Source: Phellopilus nigrolimitatus | Lineage: Eukaryota; Basidiomycota; Agaricomycetes; Hymenochaetales; Hymenochaetaceae | Assembly: GCA_021029095.1 (NCBI GenBank) | Contig: JAJOHG010000322.1 | Coordinates: forward strand, 1 to 29,314 | Reading direction: 5' to 3' | Length of the DNA stretch: 29,314 nt | Shown here: positions 19,207 through 29,314 of the stretch, piece by piece | Layout of the letters: each line of letters begins with the position of its first letter | How positions within the stretch are numbered: the stretch's first letter is position 1 | Notes under the pieces: model-generated | What the model saw: only the letters and a program-made list of their open reading frames with translations | Database searches by the model: none | What the model was told of the DNA's origin: nothing | Program-made: the position numbers and the translations under genes

Positions 19207-20299
19207 CTAGCACCGCAAGATAAGACACGATTTCGCAAGGACACGCGATCTGCGACAGATACGAACTCTGAACTGGCAGAAAGTTCAGTAAACACAGAAG
19301 AAGTCTTAGTGCAAGAGTTAAGAGGACGCGAATGCGCGAGCGACGCTGGTAAGGCCAGAGATGATGGGGGTGAAAGGGCAAGGGGAGCGACGCAGAGCGA
19401 ATGCGCAGTTCAATCGTGCCCGTGGGATGGTGATGGAAGCTCTGCCTCGAGGCGGTGTGCTCGACTTCGAAAAAGTTAGATGCAAGTCCTTCGAGAGCAA
19501 AATCTAATAATTGACGCTGGGGAATGTGTGATCTGAACTTTATCTTGGAATGACATTGCTTTCGCAGTGGTTATGCCAAAGACATGTAAGTACATTTTCC
19601 GTTATTATCTATGTGATTGGGCCGCTCAACATTGTCACTTATACATGTACTTACGGGAAGATTTGGTCCGCCCGCATCCTGTGCGCCAGGCCCCAATATC
19701 TGCTTCCTCGGATCGAAGCTATCGGATGAGAACGCCCAGGGATGCCGGCCATTTTCGTACACGCATACACACGCACTAGAGCCTTATCCTGGAATGGAAT
19801 CAGTATTCGTAGTTGTTAAGTGTGCTGAATATTCACGAAATTATATTTTCCCATTAGCCAATTGCGACACTAGGCAGCGTTCTTGTTTATAGATGTGCAG
19901 CGTGCAGAATGAATTGGCCACCCGCATCTCAGTCCCCAGGTCCACACACGTGTTCGGAACCGTTCAAGAGCAACCCTTGACTCCGAATGCCAGATGTGTT
20001 TTCTTTTCTGCACACCTGGACCTTTGATCTCTGCGACGAAGTTTTCAAGCTTTCTGTAAAAATAAACCTAAAATAAAAGGTAAGCTCGACGAGCACTAAC
20101 ATCTCCCACCTGAAAATGTATGTCGAATAGACGCCGGTTTCCGCCTCAATCGATAGGAAGTCTGCTGCTCCTGTTCATGTCACACCGCGTTGCTTGTCGT
20201 TCATCACGTTGCAGTAGACCTGCGGCACAAAGATCGAACGTCAATCGGTGGGGGATCTAAAAGAAAACTAACGGAGAGAAGAGCAAGGAAGACAGTCGC
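19207..20299. other. intergenic, probable promoter region of the TPR gene
   Basis: No open frame here has recognisable content. An inverted pair GTAAGTACA (near 19580) and TGTACTTAC (near 19645) could form a weak hairpin. I see no clear TATA box for the minus-strand gene starting at 19206. Confidence 0.45.
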
Positions 20300-21215
20300 A
20301 CATCAGAACACAGCAAGTACTTCGTACTCGGTGCAAAGCACTTCTTTGATTCTCCCATCGCGCCCAGGACCGGGTGCGGTACGACGTCCTTCTTCCGATC
20401 ACATAGTACACTCGCCGGCTCCCCTGGCGCCGACTCAGTGCGAAGCTTATCACTCCTATGCTCCTTGCGTCGTCAATGGGAACACACTTGGCGCTAGTAT
20501 CCATAATACTTTCCCAGCGCGAGTGCCTCGGCCAGCTGCACATGCGGAGATTGCTCGCCCTTGTTCATCAAGTGCGTGCCCGAGGAGCAAAGGCAGTCCG
20601 ATAAGAAGCCAAGGTAGGCTAATCCGCTCTTGAAGAACTTTGGGAGTGGGGAGCTCATGATCAACGGTTATCGCAGCTTAGCAAATAAATAACGTACAGT
20701 CACGATTAATAGGGAATGTAGGACGCAGATAAAGCTTTTGTGCGAGTTCGTTGGTCTTGCTCGAGCAAGATGGTAGACCCTGGACGAGCGCGCGCAGACA
20801 GAGGCCCACCAAGACGCTGAATTGCGGATTCGTACATACAGCGTCGGACTTCCTCAAGAAACTTTAGCGCGAGCACTGAAACGGCAGAAAAGGCGAAAAA
20901 CACACCGAACGTTCCTGGAGCTCTGGATTCGATGTGCATAGGTAGTTTATTGCGCGCGCTCGAACTTGAACTTCTAGTTCATTAGTCTAGCTCGTTAGGC
21001 ACGTTAAGGGGCGCCCAGCATAGACAGACGTTACATCCGATGAAGCTGCATCAATCAACATCATGAAACCTGTTAGCCGAACGCATCAATTCATAGCTCA
21101 CGTCTGCGTGCTGTTCTCCCCGAGGAGCTTCAGTTCGCGGGCAAAGTGTTCGTCGTGAACGTGCTGTACGCGTGGACGAAGGCCTCCAACAGCCTCTGCT
21201 CTGTTCCTTTTCGCA
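20300..21215 (-). pseudogene. GH47 alpha-mannosidase pseudogene (tandem duplicate)
   Basis: It is a heavily damaged copy of the GH47 gene directly upstream, in the same orientation and block order. Block 1 (21200-21130) reads LEAFVHAYSTFTTNTLPAN, then a frameshift (functional copy: REAFVHAYSAYETYAMPAD). The intron/exon junction sequence ATCAATCAACAT near 21050 also matches. Block 2 (20865-20715) reads ESAIQRLGGPLSAR and, after a frameshift, NELAQKL (functional: ETVIRYLGGLLSAY and DELAQKL). Block 3 (20610-20520) aligns with the CFFPGLLALG region at DNA level. Block 4 (20360-20310) aligns with YFALKTKYL. The part matching exons 4-6 appears to be missing. No continuous frame survives. Confidence 0.75.
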
Positions 21216-21562
21216 CCGATGTCTGTAGTTCAGCGAGATACTTTTCTTCGTATGCGTCCCTCTTCCACCCCTTCAGCCTCTGTCAGTCGTCTTAGCTTTT
21301 TCCCCATTGAATAGTTAGGCTCTTTTCTACTGAATGGTCGGAGGAGAGATGGTCTCGCAAAACGAATTCTTTCATCGGTCGATCATTCTGTCTTTCCCTT
21401 CAACACAAAATGCCAGCATAGTCCAAAGTAATAAATTAAGATCACGCATCTACTAGCTCAGCAAAGCATGTAAGCTCTAGCTCACGAAAGGCGCAGACAA
21501 TAGGCGGATATAGGTATCAACTGGCAAATCGGAGCGTCCAATTCTAACAGGGGTCCATAAAT

Positions 21563-23797
<2,235 letters not shown>

Positions 23798-24990
23798 GGT
23801 GTCGGAATCGAGGATCGTGTGAGGGTAGGTCTTCGAGCGAGCGTGGATGGGAAGCATGCTATACAACTAGGCACCAGGAAAGATTGTATTCGCCAGCATT
23901 TACAATTTCGGCTGCAAATGCATTATTGGCGGCCGGGCGTCAGAACAGCCAAATTGCAGACGCACCCGTGTTTGTCTATGGCGACACACACTGTAAGACC
24001 CGCAGCGAAAGCGCTGAAGTGATGTGGCGAATTGGTTGTCGTTGCCCTTGCTTGCGTCGTCCTTGCTTTTACTTTGTTGCTCGATGGGCTGCTTGATGGG
24101 CTAAGGAAAGTAAACTAAACGGTCATTGCCAGGTCGACCGCAGCAGGCGTGGGGACCGTCGTCCAGCTTAGTTTCCCACGCGTCATAACCTCGGACTCTA
24201 ATCTCAACATGAAGCCATAGTCACAAAACTTGGAATCATCTCGTACGCGCTCACTGATGAAAGGCGAAGATGGGTGTACATAACCGCAATTTCGCTCATA
24301 TGCATGTTCAGCAGGAAAACACAACAATACTCAGTCAGACCTATTAAGACGGCTAGACGAACGGGCGCGCTGAAGCAACACAGTTGGTTCTCATTCCAGC
24401 GGCCGACGAGGTGCCAGCGCATTCACCTGCTCGACCATTAAGTCAAGGAGTGTAGAATACGCGTCACTTTTAATGCAACACCGGGAATCTGGCAGCCTCT
24501 GTATGCACACCATGGATCTGTGGCCGTCCGCCTTGCTTTTAAAATGACAATCTTAACTACCCGACCGCGAACATAGTCGTCGTGCCTGCTTCCTTCGAGG
24601 TCAGGACTATCTCGAAACTTCTGCTCAAAGTCTCTTTCTACAACATGAGGCGACTGAGACAATCTCCAGCACGCACCCGAAGTTCGGTATCATGTCGAAA
24701 ATCGCCGATACGCACGCATATTTCACTAGGCGGTTTTAAGACTGGATCCCGTTCCTGCAACTACAAGAATGCAGATGGTTACGATGCGTATGCTAGTCCA
24801 CTCAGGCATGCCAGCGCACTGGCTTTTGAAATACAGGTGCTGTTCGACCCACTAGCTTTGCAGCTTGATTCATTGTAAGAAGAGCATATCCTGCGAGAAC
24901 AACGAGACGAATGTTTAGGCGGCTGCCTCGGGAATCAAATTCTACGGGTTCTGTGACTTTCTACAATGTCCATCGGTTCGATGTGTGAGG

Positions 24991-25007
24991 TGTACACTTA
25001 GTGTACA
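24991..25007. promoter_or_regulatory. 17-bp palindrome TGTACAC-TTA-GTGTACA
   Basis: Perfect 7-base arms around TTA. Palindromes of this size can be dimeric transcription-factor sites, but no gene start is evident nearby, so the role is unknown. Confidence 0.3.
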
Positions 25008-25451
25008 TTTCAGGCTGATCTCGAATTCCGTGTTTACTCACGAGCAAGCAGATGTTATTTCTCTCGAAAGCGGGTAAGTGCAATGAAAGCCGACTCGAAG
25101 CGGATGAGGCTCTATAAATCTGGGACCCTGATCACGACCAAAGACGTCGATGGCGCTAATGCGGTATAGCAACACCCCATCCCCTATTGGGCTTCCAGTC
25201 CGCATTCAAAGCCGACTGGAACATCTACCATCGGTGGTCATGCAGTACCCAGCACCTTGGTTGGGAGCCGCTCTTGTAGAAAGGACTCGCGTTCACGCTC
25301 CCAATCGTTAAATTTGACATCGTGGTGATCAAATCAGATAACGCCCGCAACGGTACAGTGCGTCTGCTCACATCGCTCCACTTCGCTACCTTCCGGACTG
25401 GGTACGAGTATTCGATGCGCGCCCGCTGACAGCCTGCAGGCTGGCATTGCA

Positions 25452-25829
25452 GTGCGTGGGGCGGAAGAAGCGTGGGACGCCCTCGCGATCTCGAAGAAGC
25501 GCATTCTCGCAGAGAGGCTCGCCGCACGCTACCTGTTGAAGCTAGCGAAAGTGCTGTTGAACAGAATTTTCTTCGCTGAGGATGTAGAGGAGTATGTCGA
25601 AACGGCGCAGGCTGAGAGGACGACGACGATTGAGGGTGCGGAGCTGACCGAGGCGCAGAGGGAGGGCGAGACGAGACGCGCATGCATAAGCGCTTTGGAT
25701 GCACATGCATTTCCTGGCGACAGGGTACTAATGGCCGACGTGTCCGCCTCACGGTGTAATTACGCAAGGAAAGGTTTACTGCCTAAGGAATGCATTCATG
25801 ATACGCTGGCCCTCGTTTCTCTCGCCTGA
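25452..25829 (+). other. GC-rich open frame, possible gene fragment
   Basis: About 125 codons stay open in sequence richer in GC than its surroundings. The translation is helical and charged (KRILAERLAARYLLKLAKVL, then AEDVEEYVETAQAE). There is no ATG near its start and no clear flanking exon. I do not recognise it; it may be a degraded exon or chance. Confidence 0.2.
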
Positions 25830-25954
25830 CTTGAATTCGTGTTCCTGTAGCTTTCTGACGACCATCGCCTGCTACAGATCGTTCAAGTTGGGTTCATCAG
25901 GGCACTCAGCAACTGCGAGCCGTACTTCTCCAACTTGACCAAAACGTCTACAGA

Positions 25955-26008
25955 CTCAGCAGGAAATGTTTGTCAAACGCATACGATTGACAAATATTTC
26001 CTGCTGAG
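25955..26008. repeat. near-perfect hairpin, 22-bp arms, 10-nt loop
   Basis: The arm at 25955-25976 (CTCAGCAGGAAATGTTTGTC then AA) is the reverse complement of 25987-26008, with one mismatch in 22. The loop is ACGCATACGA. It could be a small palindromic element, a terminator-like structure or a small-RNA precursor; no TSD or gene context distinguishes these. Confidence 0.8.
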
Positions 26009-26633
26009 TTCGTTTTTGTAGGTCGTTCAGGAAGCAGTGCGGAGTATAAGAGCGTCTTGAAATCCTCTGACGCGATCATCTTAGAGCAAAGATTTAGACA
26101 ACCATATGATAATGTATGTTAAAATATCGTTTGTCGTCGAACGGATTCTAGTGTTGTGGAATTTAGCAGTGCGGGAAGACAGAAGTAGCGAGCTCGCCCC
26201 CCAAAATGTGTGATATGCAAGGTCACCCGTTACTCTTCGAAAAAGTGCCAGGCCGACGAATAGATGGGGAAAGGAGTCATGGACTCATGGTACATACTGC
26301 AAAATGCTCACAAAAGGTATGTTATGTGACAACCAAGGTTTCATGAACGGACTGCTTGATATAGGACCAGAGACCCGCTGCTCAAACATCATTCCATCAC
26401 TAACTCGGCAATACATGACGTACGACGGCACGCAAGAGTGTCAATAATAATGGCCGTGAAGGAATGACGAGCTCGGGAGTCTCATCGACTACACTTTGAC
26501 TTGCTGCACATGGATATCTTCCTCTTCTCCGGCTCAGGCACAATACACAGAAGCTGTTCAAGGCTCAATCGAATCGGCACGTATGGCACGCATCTTGTGG
26601 AGATGGGCAAAGCGGCGCGCTTAGCTTGAAGTA

Positions 26634-26904
26634 CAGGTGGGTCAGAAAAGTCTTCGGCCCCCCTTAGAAAGGAAAGTGGTTCCCTTCTGCGTCGTTCACA
26701 CAGAAAAACGTCAAGAAATGCCTTGTAACTATGAGAGCCTTTGCCTCAGATAAATATGAGAAACAGAAACTATGTATTGATTTGTTTTTCTGGATGAGTT
26801 GAGCTGGCAGCGTACCATAGACAATCGTGAGTGGCGCCACGAGACGACGCCGCTACGCAGGCGGGAATCGCTTTCCTTTTTAAGGGGGGCCGAAGACTTT
26901 TCTG
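26634..26904. mobile_element. Tc1/mariner-like MITE
   Basis: Long inverted ends share AGAAAAGTCTTCGGCCCCCC followed by TTA.AAAGGAAAG (left about 26644-26675, right about 26904-26870 on the minus strand). Both ends start with CAG next to the dinucleotide TA (26632-26633 and 26905-26906), the target duplication typical of Tc1/mariner. The right end lacks about 9 bases (GTGGGTCAG) found in the left end. It is about 271 bp with no coding capacity, hence a MITE. Confidence 0.75.
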
Positions 26905-26906
26905 TA

Positions 26907-27731
26907 TGTTTTCCTGTTTAGCCACAGTCGCGGAAAAAATATTAGGAACTGTTGAGTTCGGAACGCAGATGAAAGCCATCTTTGACCTTTTTTACTTTCC
27001 GCGGCGACCATGCGCTCACATGATTGGTTTGCAGTTGATCTTTTCTTGGCCATTCGGGAAGAAAGGCTATTTGGTCCGTAGCCCTGAATCCCGATGGCTG
27101 CGGAAGTTTGTTTCGTTGGTCACTCTGCGCACGCTCGCGGAGATGACCTCCTCGTCTTCCACCTAGCGACTCGAACATCCCATCGACTGCCAAGCCTCGG
27201 GAACCATTAGCCACCCCTAAAGTAGATAACATAACCTATAGTATGGATGGCATTTACAATGGCGCCCAGAAAGCAAATCGACGTCCTCGAATCGGAAATT
27301 CTAAAATTGGCGAACGCAACAACTGCGTGTTTCTGAAATGCGTTTGCAGATATCGCACTCTGGAGTGAAGTTCCACTCCGACGCGAACTGTATCGCATGT
27401 GATGGCTAATGCCTTCTCGCAGACTGTATGGGTGACCGTCTAGCGTAGGAGCCTGACCATCTAGCGATGTTTGTTGTAGTTTGATGCCGTGAATCGTGGT
27501 GTGTAAATAGAGGTATACATTACCCGATACAGAACGTTTCTTGACTTTTTCTGAATAATGCGATGCACAACGTTCATAATCAGCATCCTTCTTTTCCACG
27601 CTTACACGCTATAAGACACTGCTCATGCGCTGTCGCGCGCGGCGCATGCTCCCGACCCACATGTCCCCAACGCACACCCCGCTCTCATTTTTCTCATCGT
27701 CGCTACTTCGCCAAGTGTAGATTCAGTTGTA
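26907..27731. other. intergenic region upstream of the DUF6534-type gene
   Basis: No recognisable gene; a 130-codon frame at 27207-27599 (minus) has no known motif. The last 100 bases before the ATG at 27732 are pyrimidine-rich (CTCTCATTTTTCTCATC), as is common in fungal core promoters. Confidence 0.4.
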
Positions 27732-29314
27732 ATGGCGTCGCAAACAACCGCTGGTGACAGTCTAGACATCGGCGGTACTTTTGGTGAGTCACGAACGAAA
27801 TGCCTTAAAGGGGAAAACGTTACGTAACATCTACCCAGGCATTGCATACATTGGCGCGATGATAGCTATGGCGTGCGTCGAGAGTAACTCACTCCCTGGC
27901 CATACACTGAGATTTGTTTTTTTCAAGCTTATATGGAGTAACATCACTCCAGGTAAGATCAAATTTCTATTCGACATATCCTCCCAAGTGCCTATCGATC
28001 CTCTTTGTACGTCGCCAGAGTTATTTGTACTATATGTACTATCCAAAGGACGATTTTAGCTTCAAGCTTCTCGTGCGTAGATTTCAATTCAGGAAAGGTA
28101 TTGTGTGTTAACGAATTGCATGCAGGTCGCAACAATTTGGTAAGACTCCGGAAATATCTTTGAAGTAGTTTCTGATTCGATTGTTTTATCAGGACACTCG
28201 AGAGTCTTCAAGTTGCTTTCGGTAAGCCAGGATAGCCAGTAATCCGGTTAGAAACGGATGTGTTGAACTTAAACTTATAGTTTGCCATGCTATGTATTCC
28301 TATCTCGTACGTTCTTTCAGTCATTCCTGATTATCCTTTCTATACATTTATATCACCCATTCCAGATATCGAATTATGCGAACCCGCTAGCGCTCGAGAT
28401 AGGCGTCTGGTGAGTTTCAGGTTGCTCGACAAGTCCCTGACTCAACAGTTGCATTCGATGCGCAGGTCCTTGTTCGTAAGTGAATGTCCGCTTGTTTTTA
28501 GCGGGTCTAATCCGCGCAATCTATCATCAGGCTTCGATGCTATGCAATGTGTGTTTGATTGAATCTGGTCTCCTTCGTGTCTAACTGTTCTGCCCAAGAC
28601 CGTGATCTCTGCGATTGTTCAAATGTACGTCTGCCGCGAAACTCTAGCAGCATGTCGTTATTGAAGCACTATTCTTTGGCAAAGTTTTTTCACCGTCAGA
28701 GTGCACATATGTGAGATCTGAACCCTTCATTGTTGACGAGGGGTTTAACGTGGGCGACGATGGGGTTCAGTGTCCTCGAAAAAGTGGTGGATCACTGTAA
28801 TTTTAGTAAGCAACTTTGCAATCTAACGAGCCTCAATTCATCGTACTTCATTGTAGGCGATCACCATTACAGCGCATTTAGGTATGTGAAGCTGTTAGCA
28901 TCCTAACAACCTACTAACAAAACCGTAAATGTAGCTTTTGGCTTTGGTATATTCTCTGTTCATTTTATGCATACTCATTTATTCATCGCGTAACAACAGA
29001 AACCGTAATAGATTCGTACGTACTTCGATATTCTCTGCCCTTTGCTTAACTCATCGTATTTGGGTTCTCAGGCTTATTCTAAAAGAACTCAGCAAATTCT
29101 CGTCAATTACCGTGAGTGAATCGTAAAATTGCTCTCTCCGTTTGACTTTTGCTCAGTGCAGTGTTTGCCTATTTCTAGTACACGGCAGCTCTCCCTTTCG
29201 CCATCACGGCCATCTTTCCCGACGTCATCATAGCAGGATTGCTGTGTTACTATTTGCAGGGAGGAAAGGGAGGTTTCCGCGGGTATGTACGATCATCTAG
29301 TAGACCCGAACTCA
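27732..29314 (+). CDS. DUF6534-type multi-pass membrane protein, 3' end outside window
   Basis: Family of unknown function, abundant in agaricomycetes. Many tiny exons join in frame: 27732-27783, 27839-27872, 27928-27952, 28019-28072, 28126-28139, 28193-28221, 28281-28306, 28366-28409 and 28466-28475, all with GT-AG introns. They read MASQTTAGDSLDIGGTFGIA, then YIGAMIAMALYGVTSLQ, SYLYYMYYPKDDFSFKLLV, WTLESLQVAF, HAMYSYL and NYANPLALEIGVW. The family's landmarks are YPKD, the HxxYxYL helix and NP-L-W. Later exons include TVISAIVQMYVCRE (from about 28599), AITITAHL (28857-28881), AFGFGIFSVH (from 28935), LILKELSKFSSIT (about 29072-29111) and AALPFAITAIFPDVIIAG then LLCYYLQGGKGGFRG (29179-29282). 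The exon chain between 28600 and 28857 is uncertain. The C-terminal tail is cut off by the window edge. Confidence 0.8.

Larger units (their letters stand above)
23798..26631. other. intergenic stretch without a convincing gene
   Basis: Short frames at 24115-24662 (minus) have no motif that I know and no convincing splice links. The palindrome at 24991-25007, a GC-rich open frame near 25452-25829 and the hairpin at 25955-26008 are listed separately. The part 26100-26630 shows nothing recognisable. Confidence 0.45.

Noticed and set aside
24115..24662. Three short minus-strand frames as a possible spliced gene
   Set aside because: No convincing donor/acceptor pairs join them and no motif is recognised.

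Overview
The window looks like an agaricomycete (mushroom-type basidiomycete) chromosome. Real genes are split by many GT-AG introns of about 45-70 nt. The recognisable families fit a basidiomycete: a multi-exon DUF6534-type membrane protein, a helical-domain/TPR protein of the fungal NLR type, a GH47 alpha-mannosidase and a Ty1/copia element. All family calls come from reading motifs, not from database searches.

Layout. (1) 291-1309: a two-exon hypothetical gene (+), followed by about 2.9 kb with no convincing gene. (2) 4180-17294: three insertions nested inside one another. The outermost layer is an old solo-LTR-like sequence (TGTCA...TGACA, flanked by TATTA). A Ty1/copia retrotransposon on the minus strand (4950-17264) has inserted into it, with two 549-bp LTRs that I read as identical and a GATCG target duplication. 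Into the copia pol gene a 6588-bp DNA-transposon-like element (6203-12790) has inserted, with 11-bp terminal inverted repeats ATCAGGAAAAT and a GTCC target duplication. Removing it with one GTCC restores the copia frame. (3) The 6.6-kb element shows no transposase. It carries decayed, intron-containing pieces of unrelated host genes: the Paf1-complex subunit Rtf1, an SRF/Mcm1-type MADS-box factor, a CxxC...CxxC protein, and a PAK/Ste20 kinase. AT-rich ends with short tandem repeats flank this GC-rich cargo. (4) 17429-19206: a three-exon gene (-) with an NLR-like helical N-terminus joined directly to TPR repeats, without a NACHT/P-loop domain. (5) 20300-21215: a wrecked tandem duplicate of the neighbouring GH47 gene. 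(6) 21563-23797: an apparently intact nine-exon GH47 alpha-1,2-mannosidase (-). (7) 23798-27731: no convincing gene, but a near-perfect 22-bp-arm hairpin and a Tc1/mariner-like MITE. (8) 27732 to the right edge: the 5' part of a DUF6534-type multi-exon membrane protein gene (+).

The most interesting object is the gene-fragment-carrying element. Its cargo is decayed (stops, frameshifts, a deleted ATP site), yet the copia it sits in has apparently identical LTRs and must be young. The cargo was therefore probably already degraded when the element landed, which predicts other copies with the same cargo elsewhere in the genome.
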